36,599 nt of DNA from Listeria cornellensis FSL F6-0969 (GTDB lineage Bacteria; Bacillota; Bacilli; Lactobacillales; Listeriaceae). The translations under genes and the position numbers were made by a program. This document shows, piece after piece, positions 16,056-24,152 of this stretch. The notes beneath the pieces were generated by a model. That model saw nothing but the letters and a program-made list of their open reading frames with translations. It made no database searches and was not told the DNA's origin. Position 1 is the first letter of the stretch. Each line of letters begins with the position of its first letter. The stretch lies in the NCBI RefSeq assembly GCF_000525855.1, contig NZ_AODE01000037.1:1-36599 (forward strand), in the 5' to 3' direction.

Positions 16056-18140
16056 ATGTATATTTCGGCAAGGACGAGACTTATTTTGGAGCAGCTTTTA
16101 ATGAGCCATGAACCTGTAGCAACGACGGATTTGGCGGAATATATGGATGTGAGTGAGCGAACAATTAGGCGTGATTTGAAGGAAGTGGAGGCTGTTCTTG
16201 GTTCATATCAGTTGGCTTTGGAACGCAAGGATGCGAAGCTTTCGGTGTTTGGATCGGAGTCTAGTCGCCAAGCCTTCAAGTGGCAATTGCTCGATCTTTC
16301 TTACAATGAATTCACACCGATGGAACGGCAGCAGTTTATTTTAAAAACGTTATTAAAGGAAAATGAACCGGTAAAATTAATCGCGCTAGCCAATGATCTC
16401 AATGTGACGATATCAACGGTCAGCAGTGATTTAACAAAGCTTGAGGACGAGCTAACTGGGCGTGCGGAGATTGAGCGTAAACGTGGTTATGGCGTGAAGT
16501 TGATCGCCGAGGAAGCGATGAAACGGGCGTTGCTTAGTGATTTAATTGCGACGACGGGTTCGAAAAATTCGCTGTTCCAATTGTTTCAGCAACAAAAGCA
16601 AGATGAAATCGAGATGTTAGCGGACGATCGTTTGCTACATGTGATTGATAATGTGCTGATTCAAAAAGTAGAGGAAAATGTGCGGACGTGGCGCAAGGAT
16701 TTGGCGTACGAGATTACGGATGAAGCGTATTTGACGCTCGTTGTGCATATTTCAATTTCGGTGGAACGGATGGTCAGCGGGAACTATTTGCAGGAGATGA
16801 AACCTGAACAGGAGTATTTTCGGAATTTTCCAGAATTCACAGTGGCGAAAGAATTGTTGGCTGCTTGCTTGGATATGGAGCCGTTTGTCGTGCCAGATGG
16901 CGAAGCGCTTTATGTGACGATGCATATTCGCGGAGCCAAGGCGCAGGATGAGTCGGGGATTTTCTCGGGAAATGAGAATGTGCAGGCGGTGACGATTGCG
17001 AAACGTTTGATCTCAAAAGTGGAGGCCGAGCTTGGTAGTTCTTTTCAGGAGGCGGCGTTACTTAGTGGATTGACAGCGCATTTACGACCGGCGTTACGCA
17101 GACTGGATCAGAATATGCGCATTCACAACCCGTTGATTAAAACGATTAAGCACGATTATCCGTCACTTTTCCAAATTGTGCGGGTAGCGTTTCGTGAAAT
17201 TTATCAGCAAACGGAAGTGCCAGACGAGGAAATTGGTTACTTGGTTTTGCATTTTGGTGCCGCGTTATTACAGAAAAATGAGAGTCGGGTGTTTTCGGGT
17301 CTGGTCGTTTGTTCGAGTGGGATTGGGACATCGAAAATGTTGGCAACACGCTTGAAACAGGCGTTACCGCAGCTCAAAGATTTGCAGAATGTGTCGTTGT
17401 TTGAGGTGTTGAATCATCGGAATACGCGACATTTTGACGTGATTGTGTCGACGATTGATTTAGGAAAAGTGGATTTTGAGTATTTCTTGGTGAGTCCAAT
17501 GTTGACGGAGCGGGAAATTTCGCAAGTGGAGGTTTTTCTGAAGCAGAAGGAAATGTTTGTGCCGCAAAAGGCGCCGCGGGAACAAGAGGAGCAGATGACG
17601 TTGCTTGAGGCGGTGCATCGTTTGGAAAATCAGCAGGAGTATATGAACACGGTTTTAGCGATTTTAAAAGGGTTTCAGGTCGCGAAGATGGAGGAGACGC
17701 AGCATAATTTGGAAGATACGTTGCGCGCAGTTTGTATGGCGATGTTTGAGCAGGAGCGGGATATCCAAGTGGAGATATTGCTCCGGTCATTACTAGAACG
17801 GGAAAAGTGGAGTGGTTTTGGCATTCCTGAGACGAGGCTTGCGTTGTTTCATGTCCGAAACGAGTTTGTGCATCAGCCGGTTTTTCAGATTTTCTCATTA
17901 CAGGACGCGGTCGATGTACCGGCGATGGGTGGGGGAAACGTGGCAGCGACAACCTTACTCGTTTTGTTAGCACCGGAAAAATTGGCGCCACAGGGACTCG
18001 AAGTCATGAGTTTTATAAGTGGGATGGCGATTGAAAATGAAGAAACGACGCGGCTGTTGGAATCGGGGAATGGCGCGGAAATCACGACTTTTGTGATTAG
18101 TAGGTTGAACCAATTTTTAGATGATATGAGGAGGAAATAG
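16056..18140 (+). CDS. mtlR: Mannitol operon transcriptional activator
   Basis: 694-residue PRD regulator: two N-terminal helix-turn-helix domains (about 1-150), PRD1 and PRD2 (about 190-405), an EIIB(Gat)-like domain (about 410-500) and an EIIA(Mtl)-like domain (about 545-690). The phosphorylation residues known from Bacillus/Geobacillus MtlR occur at identical positions: His342 (LTAHLRPAL) and His399 (YLVLHFGAAL) in PRD2, Cys419 (VVCSSGIGTSKM) in EIIB and His599 (RLALFHVRNEF) in EIIA. By analogy HPr phosphorylation of PRD2 activates, whereas phosphorylation of Cys419 by the EII proteins when mannitol is absent inactivates. It lies 14 nt after mtlA and 2 nt before mtlF. Confidence 0.95.
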   Translation: MYISARTRLILEQLLMSHEPVATTDLAEYMDVSERTIRRDLKEVEAVLGSYQLALERKDAKLSVFGSESSRQAFKWQLLDLSYNEFTPMERQQFILKTLLKENEPVKLIALANDLNVTISTVSSDLTKLEDELTGRAEIERKRGYGVKLIAEEAMKRALLSDLIATTGSKNSLFQLFQQQKQDEIEMLADDRLLHVIDNVLIQKVEENVRTWRKDLAYEITDEAYLTLVVHISISVERMVSGNYLQEMKPEQEYFRNFPEFTVAKELLAACLDMEPFVVPDGEALYVTMHIRGAKAQDESGIFSGNENVQAVTIAKRLISKVEAELGSSFQEAALLSGLTAHLRPALRRLDQNMRIHNPLIKTIKHDYPSLFQIVRVAFREIYQQTEVPDEEIGYLVLHFGAALLQKNESRVFSGLVVCSSGIGTSKMLATRLKQALPQLKDLQNVSLFEVLNHRNTRHFDVIVSTIDLGKVDFEYFLVSPMLTEREISQVEVFLKQKEMFVPQKAPREQEEQMTLLEAVHRLENQQEYMNTVLAILKGFQVAKMEETQHNLEDTLRAVCMAMFEQERDIQVEILLRSLLEREKWSGFGIPETRLALFHVRNEFVHQPVFQIFSLQDAVDVPAMGGGNVAATTLLVLLAPEKLAPQGLEVMSFISGMAIENEETTRLLESGNGAEITTFVISRLNQFLDDMRRK

Positions 18141-18142
18141 GG

Positions 18143-18577
18143 ATGGTAGCATTAAATAGTCAAGATATCGCTTTAAAACAAGCGTTTAGCACGAAGGAAG
18201 AGGCGATTACGGCCGCGGGACAGTTGTTGGTGGATCAAGGCTACGTGGAGGCGTCTTATATTGAGAAGATGAAAGAGCGTGACGCGATGACGACGACGTT
18301 TATCGGGAATATGGTGGCGATTCCGCATGGTACGGATGATTCGCGGGATATGATTAAAAACTCGGGAATCGTTATTTTACAAGTACCAGACGGTGTTTCG
18401 TTTGATGGCAATGAAGTGAAAGTTTTAATCGGTATTGCTGGTGCTGGCGGGGAACACATGGATTTACTTAGCAGTATTGCGATTGTTTGCTCGGAAGAAG
18501 AAAATGTGGCGCAAATCGTCGCTGCGGAGTCTAAACAAGCGATTATGGACTTTTTTGAAGGGAGCGAAAGCGCATGA
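18143..18577 (+). CDS. mtlF: Mannitol-specific PTS EIIA component
   Basis: 144-residue cytosolic phosphocarrier. It takes phosphate from HPr on His62 (MVAIPHGTDDSR) and passes it to the EIIB cysteine of MtlA. Length and the IPHGT motif are typical of stand-alone EIIA(Mtl). Ribosome site AGGAGG overlaps the end of mtlR; its TGA overlaps the mtlD ATG (ATGA), so production is coupled to mtlD. Confidence 0.95.
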   Translation: MVALNSQDIALKQAFSTKEEAITAAGQLLVDQGYVEASYIEKMKERDAMTTTFIGNMVAIPHGTDDSRDMIKNSGIVILQVPDGVSFDGNEVKVLIGIAGAGGEHMDLLSSIAIVCSEEENVAQIVAAESKQAIMDFFEGSESA

Positions 18578-19719
18578 TCGCCGTACATTTTGGTGCTGGG
18601 AATATTGGACGCGGTTTTATTGGACAGTTGCTACATGAGGCAAAGTACCATGTCACGTTTGTGGATGTGAACAAGACGGTTGTGGATGCATTAAACGAGA
18701 AGCAGCAGTATCATGTCATTTTAGCGGATGATTCGCAGCAAGTGGACTTGATTACAGATGTAAGCGCGATTAATAGTCAGGAAAATCCAGAGCAGGTTAT
18801 CGCGACCATTTTGGAGACGGAGCTTGTAACGACTGCTGTTGGGCCAACGATTTTACCGTTTATTGCGAAAACGTTGGTGGTCGCGATTAAAGCAAGAACG
18901 GCGATCCAAAAACCACTGATTATTATGGCGTGTGAAAATATGATTGGTGCTTCTGCATCGCTTCAAGAGAGTGTTTACGCGGAATTGACGGATGCTGAGA
19001 AAAAATACGCGGACGAATTCGTGTCATTCCCGAACGCTGCGGTGGATCGTATTGTACCAAATCAAACACACGATGACCCGTTAACGGTTCTAGTAGAGCC
19101 ATTTTATGAGTGGGTTGTTGAGGAAAGTGCCATTAAAGGTGCCTCACCGAGCGTTCCAGGGATTACTTACGTGGCAGACTTGACGCCATATATTGAGCGC
19201 AAATTGTTCACCGTAAACACGGGGCATGCGGTAACGGCCTATATCGGTCATATGAAAAATATTGATTCTATTGAGGCCGCAATCCAGAATGACAAAGTTC
19301 TATTCGCTGTCCGTAGCGCGCTCGAAGAAACTGGTGCACTGCTAGAAAAGAAATTCGACTTTGCTCATAAAGAACATCAAGCTTATATTGACAAAATTAT
19401 TGAAAGATTCAAAAATCCTCATATTTCAGATTACGTGTCGCGTGTTGGTCGATCGCCAATGCGTAAATTAGGGCCAAATGATCGTTTTGTCCAGCCCGCG
19501 CGTCAATTTGTGGAGGCTTTTAATGAAACGCCAAAAGCGCTTGCTGATGCTATTGCTGCTGCTTTGCGTTTCAATGATCCAGATGACATAGAAGCTGTAG
19601 AATTACAAGCTCTCGTTGCCGCGGTTGGGCTTGAAAAAGCGATTGCGGATGTAACAGGAATCGAGAGTTACTCCAAACTGTTTGAGAAAGTGAAGGATTC
19701 TTATTTAAAATTAGCCTGA
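18574..19719 (+). CDS. mtlD: Mannitol-1-phosphate 5-dehydrogenase
   Basis: 381 residues; oxidises mannitol 1-phosphate to fructose 6-phosphate with NAD+, feeding glycolysis. N-terminal Rossmann motif HFGAGNIGRGFIGQLL (residues 4-19), then MACENMIGAS, FPNAAVDRIVPNQ, and KLFTVNTGHAVTAYIGH containing the lysine and histidine of the polyol-dehydrogenase active site. Start overlaps mtlF by 4 nt with GGAGCG upstream. Last gene of the operon; no hairpin terminator is evident before the next gene, 47 nt downstream, so read-through is possible. Confidence 0.95.
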   Translation: MIAVHFGAGNIGRGFIGQLLHEAKYHVTFVDVNKTVVDALNEKQQYHVILADDSQQVDLITDVSAINSQENPEQVIATILETELVTTAVGPTILPFIAKTLVVAIKARTAIQKPLIIMACENMIGASASLQESVYAELTDAEKKYADEFVSFPNAAVDRIVPNQTHDDPLTVLVEPFYEWVVEESAIKGASPSVPGITYVADLTPYIERKLFTVNTGHAVTAYIGHMKNIDSIEAAIQNDKVLFAVRSALEETGALLEKKFDFAHKEHQAYIDKIIERFKNPHISDYVSRVGRSPMRKLGPNDRFVQPARQFVEAFNETPKALADAIAAALRFNDPDDIEAVELQALVAAVGLEKAIADVTGIESYSKLFEKVKDSYLKLA

Positions 19720-19766
19720 TGTCATACAATATGTTACACTCTCTTTAAAAAGAGGAGGTAGCAACA

Positions 19767-20069
19767 ATGGAGCAATTAAAGCAAACAGTACGTCAATTTG
19801 TCGAGGCGCGCGGCTGGGAAGGGCAATATGCCTTGAAAAAAGATTTAGCTTTGTCCCTCACGCTTGAAGCAAGCGAACTACTCGAATGTTTCCAATGGAA
19901 AACAAGTGAGGAGGCCGTGACGGCGAACCGCGCGGGAATTTTAGATGAATTGGCAGATGTTTTTATTTACGCGATTCAAATGGCTGATTCGATGGATGTG
20001 AGTATTGAGACAATTGTAAAAGAAAAGCTGATTAAAAACGCAAGGAAATATCCGGCAAAGAGTATCTGA
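19767..20069 (+). CDS. MazG-like nucleotide pyrophosphohydrolase
   Basis: 100 residues, single all-alpha MazG-like domain. The metal-binding pattern is complete: SLTLEASELLECFQW (29-43) and DELADVFIYAIQMAD (59-73), giving the ExxE...ExxD ligands. Such short stand-alone forms (RS21-C6/iMazG type) hydrolyse dCTP or damaged nucleotides to monophosphate and pyrophosphate; the exact substrate cannot be read. Ribosome site AAGAGGAGG; the preceding CTCTTT can fold back on it. The 13-mer TGTCATACAATAT just upstream (19720-19732) also occurs at the mtl promoter, so it may mark a promoter here. Confidence 0.85.
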   Translation: MEQLKQTVRQFVEARGWEGQYALKKDLALSLTLEASELLECFQWKTSEEAVTANRAGILDELADVFIYAIQMADSMDVSIETIVKEKLIKNARKYPAKSI

Positions 20070-20100
20070 CACAAAAGGATACTCTTTATTGTCTTTTTTT
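20057..20100 (+). terminator. Terminator of the MazG-like gene
   Basis: AAAGAGTATC (20057-20066) pairs with GATACTCTTT (20078-20087), followed by long T runs. The stem includes the last codons and the loop includes the stop. Confidence 0.85.
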
Positions 20101-20231
20101 TACTTTTTTTTTTTAAATGTTCACTGCTTCGTCATGGATTATATTTTTTAGACCTGATATACTAGAAGAGGATAGCTATAAACGATGAGGCGAATCTGAA
20201 AATCAACATTTAGGAAAGTGGGAAGAGAAAT

Positions 20232-21246
20232 ATGGGGAAAGTAACAATTGGTATTGATATTGGCACCGCTAATATTAGTATCTACTCAGACATGGAGAAA
20301 ATGATTTTTCATGAGCCTACAGTTTTAGCATATGATACGAAAAAAAAATAAAGTTTTAGAAATTGGCCATGAAGCAAAAGAATTGGCAGAGAAGACACCG
20401 GGCTCGATTGTTGTCCTTAGTCCACTACAGGGCGGTATTATTGCCGATTTTGATATGACATTACGGTTGATGAAGAAAGTAGAAGGCCGTGTTAGCGCGA
20501 TTACTGGTAAGCGTTTTAAGCAGATGGATTTGATTGTTTCGCTGCTTCCAGGAGCTACTAATATTGAACGTCAAGCGATTGGAGACATCTTGTTTTCACT
20601 GGGAGTCAAGTCGCTTTATTTTATAGAAGGATCGCTCGCCGCAACGATGGGTGCGGGTTTACCGTTCGAGAAGCCTATTGCAAACGTGATTGTGGACATC
20701 GGCGCTGGCAAAATTTCAACATCGCTTGTTTCCTATGGTGGCATCGTTACGAGTGCAACATTGCGCAAATCGGGTGACGAACTCGATCGTGATATCGCCC
20801 AGCTTGTTCGCAATAAGTATAACGTTCTAATTGGCTTGGAAACGGCAGAACAAGTGAAATGGCAACTGCATTGTGATACGTCTGTGGAAGAGAAGTCTAT
20901 TGAGATTGAGGGACGCGATTTAGTCACAGGTTTCCCTATTACGATTAAAGTCCCAGCTACTGAATTTCAAGAAGAGATTGATGAATTTTTGAAACGTATT
21001 TTGAGCGTGGTGCAGTCGACATTAGAAACGAGTCCGCCGGAACTGAGCGGAAACATCCGTGCAAGTGGCTTAACACTAACTGGCGGTGGCGCATTACTGG
21101 AAGGTTTGCCAGAGTGGTTGCATAGCCAAATTATGGTACCTATTCATATGGCGCCAGCACCGTTCGAGTCCGTAGCGCTTGGAACGAGTATGGCAGCGGA
21201 ACATTTAGATCGACTGATAAATATTGAAAAAGTAACAGCACGATAA
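20232..21246 (+). pseudogene. MreB-family actin-like protein, one frameshift
   Basis: Repaired length 337 residues, matching MreB/Mbl/MreBH. Start ATG 20232 with ribosome site AAGTGGGAAGAG. N-terminal ATP-binding motif TIGIDIGTANISIY (phosphate 1) lies in the first frame; one extra A in A9 at 20340-20348 breaks it, and the second frame then runs from KVLEIGHEAKEL to the end. Later motifs: PIANVIVDIGAGKIST (phosphate 2) and LTLTGGGALLEGLPEWL (adenosine loop). MreB-type filaments guide cell-wall synthesis along the rod; this copy is not beside mreC/mreD, so it is an extra paralogue like those known in Listeria and Bacillus. A TATACT (20158-20163) may be its -10. The shift is probably a sequencing indel. 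Confidence 0.8.
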
Positions 21247-21248
21247 AA

Positions 21249-21290
21249 AAGTAGCGATCCACATCACCATGGATCGCTACTTCTTTGTAT
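21249..21290. terminator. Terminator between the MreB-like gene and the small membrane gene
   Basis: Perfect 13-bp stem AAGTAGCGATCCA (21249-21261) with TGGATCGCTACTT (21270-21282), 8-nt loop; A-rich left and T-rich right flanks fit bidirectional use between convergent genes. Confidence 0.85.
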
Positions 21291-21298
21291 TTTACAAA

Positions 21299-21478
21299 TC
21301 ATCTATATGAATAAGAACGATTATTTTTCCTTTTGGAACGAACCATGAATAGGATGCCCAGTACGAAGAGAACAATGGATACGAGACAAACGATAAAGCC
21401 AATAATCCCAACGATACTAAACGATATACCAACACCAACGATGCCTAAAATAAGCAGAATTAAACCGATAAATTTCAT
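21299..21478 (-). CDS. Small two-segment membrane protein, 59 residues
   Basis: Open frame with a good ribosome site (AAAGGAG) 8 nt before the ATG at 21478. The product starts MKFIGLILLILGIVGVG and continues with a second hydrophobic run GIIGFIVCLVSIVLFVLGILF, then a basic polar tail KRKNNRSYSYR, so it should span the membrane twice with the tail inside. Small proteins of this pattern are frequent in Bacillales and are often stress-induced, but I do not recognise this one. It stands alone, convergent with the MreB-like gene; no promoter was identified with confidence. Confidence 0.7.
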   Translation of the reverse strand: MKFIGLILLILGIVGVGISFSIVGIIGFIVCLVSIVLFVLGILFMVRSKRKNNRSYSYR

Positions 21479-21678
21479 TAAAAAACTCCTTTCTATATGA
21501 ATATGTAATCTATTATACAGAAAAAAGCAAGAAATATTAAGTGACTTTTGGCATGGAATGAAAAATTTAATGCACTAAACAATATATTAAACATTAGCTG
21601 TTTTTCGAGTTGGAATAGCGATTATCGTGTTAGTTCAAGCGATTCTCCTTCATTTTTGTTTAGTAAGTAAAACATTCT

Positions 21679-21707
21679 TTGCTTTCACTCTGTATTCTCG
21701 GTAAGAT
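21679..21707 (+). promoter_or_regulatory. Promoter of the PfoR-like gene
   Basis: TTGCTT (21679-21684), 17-bp spacer, TAAGAT (21702-21707), 33 nt before the ATG. The remainder of the 260-nt gap to the small membrane gene shows nothing recognisable. Confidence 0.5.
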
Positions 21708-21739
21708 GGAAAGGATTAAACGAGAAAAGGGGATAAGGC

Positions 21740-22756
21740 ATGAAGGATTATATTGTGGACCGCTCTTATAAGGCGTCGATGGGGATAGCAAACGCGGTTT
21801 TAGTAACGCTGGGCATGGGTTTATTATTACAAACGATAGGACAGATGGTCGGTTTTACATGGTTAACGGAAATTGGAGCTGTCGGAAAATTATTATTGAT
21901 TCCTGGGCTTGGCGTGGGAATTGCGATATGTCTTGGTGCGAATACGCTTGTTGTGATTAGCGCTGCGGCTGCATCTGTTATTGGTGGAGGCGCGATATTA
22001 GCGCTTGAAAATGGTGGGTTTTCGATTATTGGCGGTGAGCCGATTGGTGCGATTTTAGCCGTTATTGTGGCGGTGTGGGTCGGGAAACGTGTGACTGGCA
22101 AAACAAATTTCGATATGATTTTAATTCCTGCGGCGGCTTTGCTTGCTGGTGGGATTAGCGGACTGCTGTTTTCGAAGATTATGGCGCCTGTTTTGACGTC
22201 GGTGAGTGGTGGGATAACGTCGCTTGTAGACGGATCGCCAATTCTTTCGTCGATGGTGATTGCGCTAGTGTTCGCTATTTTGATTCTGAGCCCGGCTTCA
22301 TCGGCAGCGCTGGCGATTGCCTTACAACTGGATCCGACGGCGAGTGCAGCGGCATTGATAGGCTGTTCGGTACAGTTTGTTTCCTTTGCGGTGCTAGGAT
22401 TCCGGGATAATAATTGGGGCGCGTTTTTTGCGCAATTGATTTGCACGCCAAAATTGCAGACGCCAAACATTATTAAGCGGCCGGTAGTCATGATTGTGCC
22501 ACTTATTTCAGCGGTTATCGCAAGCCCAATCGGTGTCCTTGTTTTTCATTTGCAAGCATCAGCAGAGGTCGCAGGACTTGGTTTATGCGCCTTTGTTGCC
22601 CCGCTGTTCTTGATTGCGAATTACGGTTGGTTATCCTTCGGTGCTTTCTTGATCGTCGCGGTTGTGATACCAGCAGTGATTGCTCTCGTAGCTCGGCCGT
22701 TCTTGTTGCGATCGTCTTGGCTGCGGAGTGGGGATTTACGAGTCGAATTAGAATAA
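21740..22756 (+). CDS. PTS_EIIC_2 / PfoR-like membrane protein
   Basis: 338 residues, about nine hydrophobic segments, very rich in Gly, Ala, Ile and Val. The start MKDYIVDRSYKASMGIANAVL and blocks GVGIAICLGANTLVVISAA, VWVGKRVTGKTNFDMILIPA and FVSFAVLGFRDNNWG are those of the EIIC-like family that includes PfoR of Clostridium perfringens. There are no EIIA or EIIB domains and no PTS partner genes beside it, so it may be an orphan permease or a membrane sensor; substrate unknown. Ribosome site AAAAGGGG; own promoter and a long hairpin after the stop, hence a single-gene unit. Confidence 0.8.
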   Translation: MKDYIVDRSYKASMGIANAVLVTLGMGLLLQTIGQMVGFTWLTEIGAVGKLLLIPGLGVGIAICLGANTLVVISAAAASVIGGGAILALENGGFSIIGGEPIGAILAVIVAVWVGKRVTGKTNFDMILIPAAALLAGGISGLLFSKIMAPVLTSVSGGITSLVDGSPILSSMVIALVFAILILSPASSAALAIALQLDPTASAAALIGCSVQFVSFAVLGFRDNNWGAFFAQLICTPKLQTPNIIKRPVVMIVPLISAVIASPIGVLVFHLQASAEVAGLGLCAFVAPLFLIANYGWLSFGAFLIVAVVIPAVIALVARPFLLRSSWLRSGDLRVELE

Positions 22757-22760
22757 CAAA

Positions 22761-22815
22761 AAGAGGATGAAGTAGGAAGTGACCTGTTAAAGGGTCATAA
22801 CCTATTCATCCTCTT
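22761..22815 (+). terminator. Long hairpin after the PfoR-like gene
   Basis: AAGAGGATGAAGTAGG (22761-22776) pairs with CCTATTCATCCTCTT (22801-22815), one bulge; an inner TGACC/GGTCA stem extends it. The T-tract is poor (CTCTTCTCTC), but the position, 4 nt past the stop, fits a terminator. Confidence 0.65.
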
Positions 22816-23394
22816 CTCTCGTGATGTGCCGGAATTTGCCTGAGTAATTGGTTTAAATAAATCGGAATACGATAGAATATCTAAAAATAGTTGGTAGATA
22901 GAATTGGAAAATCTAGATATTTACTAGACAACTTTGGACTAGTAAATAGGACTACCGTGTAACTAAGTTTAGAATTCAATGGTTGAATACGAAACTTTTT
23001 CGCGAGCTATATTAAAAAGTGAGGTAAAACAATATTTTAATATAGTTGGAGCGACGTATCGAGATTCCGTATTCCTTGCCTTACGAGTGGATAAAACTCT
23101 TGACGCGACCTTTTCATTTACCGTGGTCTTCCTCAAGCTCCCGTCAGACTGACCAATCACTTGAAAACTTCCTTCACCAGACGATATCCGACTATAGCAA
23201 AGTTAAGGTATCTCTATCCATACACCTATATGCACTAAAAGTGAGACAAAACATATAGATTACTCGCACGATATTCATTAAAAACAAATATCGCTTTCGT
23301 TAACGAGAATTGGGAAAAGTGAGATACGAATAACTTGTGCAAACAATAATCAGTGGATAATCGAATTTTTAACTACACATTTCAAACGTTCATC
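22816..23394. other. Gene-poor AT-rich stretch, about 580 nt
   Basis: No frame with a ribosome site and plausible product was found. It contains a perfect 9-bp inverted repeat ATTTACTAG (22919-22927) / CTAGTAAAT (22939-22947) and the 12-mer TAAATAAATCGG (22854-22865), the same as the left end of repeat copies 1 and 4 but without the rest of that element. It could hold a decayed gene or an sRNA; nothing I can see decides. Confidence 0.5.
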
Positions 23395-23514
23395 TTAAAT
23401 ACGGGCTGCTCCGACAATGTCATTGGTTAACTTACTAAACTGACCTTTGGCTCGTGTGGCTAATTTGTCCTTTTCACCTATAAGCTTGTTCTTCAGTCTG
23501 TGCGATTCTGTCAT
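23395..23514 (-). CDS. Very short CsbD-like protein, 39 residues
   Basis: ATG at 23514 preceded by AGAGGGTGAT, a plausible ribosome site. The product, beginning MTESHRLKNKLIGEKDKL and ending KGQFSKLTNDIVGAARI, resembles the stress-protein CsbD pattern (NK..GE.DK...A..GK.T.D) but is shorter than the usual 55-70 residues. Either a truncated remnant or another single-base shift near the 3' end. An upstream TATAGT on the minus strand could be a -10. Full CsbD proteins are sigma-B general stress proteins; function of this one unknown. Confidence 0.4.
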   Translation of the reverse strand: MTESHRLKNKLIGEKDKLATRAKGQFSKLTNDIVGAARI

Positions 23515-23662
23515 CCAATCACCCTCTATCGCTTTGATACTATACATTAGCCTCTTTTCGCAAAGTTGAAACATAATTAGTAAAAAATGATACATTAGGA
23601 ATATGCTAAAGTGATTACGTGTGGTAAAACGAGCCAATTTTAATGGTCGAAAGTAATTGAAT

Positions 23663-24137
23663 TTAGAGGGAAAGCGCCATAAAAATATCATCTACATACT
23701 CGCCATTGATAATAAATTCGTTGCGAAGATGGCCTTCTTTTTGGAAACCATGTTTCGTATAAAATTGGATGGCTTTTTCATTTGTTGATAGAACGCGTAA
23801 AGAGATTTTTTTTCTTGTTTTCGGCTTTAGCGATACGGTATAATTCCTCCATAAGTGCGGAGCCGACGCCGTGTTTTTGGAAATCGGGATGTACGGCGAT
23901 ATCTAGTGTCCAAACGTGTTCGTTACTTTTTAGTGGAATCGGTGAGTGGTAGCCTAGAATACCAGCGATTTGTCCGTCGATTTCGGCAATTACTTTAGCG
24001 CCAGGTGGGTTTTTTAGCAGGTATTCGGCATCCGTGTTGTAATGAATTTCGCCTGGTGTTGTTCCAGCGGTCCAAACGAGATGCTCGAGTTCAATCATTC
24101 CCGTAGCATCTTGTTTTGTTGATTTTCTGATTAACAT
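23663..24137 (-). pseudogene. GNAT-family N-acetyltransferase, one frameshift
   Basis: Repaired product 157 residues. N-terminal MLIRKSTKQDATGMIELEHL, then IAGILGYHSPIPL, the strand [19 protein letters not shown] with the acetyl-CoA-binding Q-x-x-G-x-G/A pattern (QKHGVG), and after the shift [20 protein letters not shown] followed by [10 protein letters not shown], the standard GNAT C-terminus. The shift is one extra base in T8 at 23806-23813 (minus-strand A run); uncorrected, the frame ends at 23778. Substrate unknown. It begins 15 nt after the ABC permease stop and is probably the last gene of that minus-strand operon. Confidence 0.82.
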
Positions 24138-24152
24138 GATAAAACCTCTTTT

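Noticed and set aside
17374-17991. 205-codon minus-strand frame inside mtlR
   Set aside because: Antisense to a fully supported gene; Pro/Ser-rich product without a ribosome site or family.
21766-22491. 241-codon minus-strand frame inside the PfoR-like gene
   Set aside because: Shadow of a Gly/Ala/Ile-rich membrane protein gene; no start signal and low-complexity product.
22854-22865. Possible fifth copy of the palindromic element
   Set aside because: Only 12 bases (TAAATAAATCGG) match; no stem, loop or right end follows.
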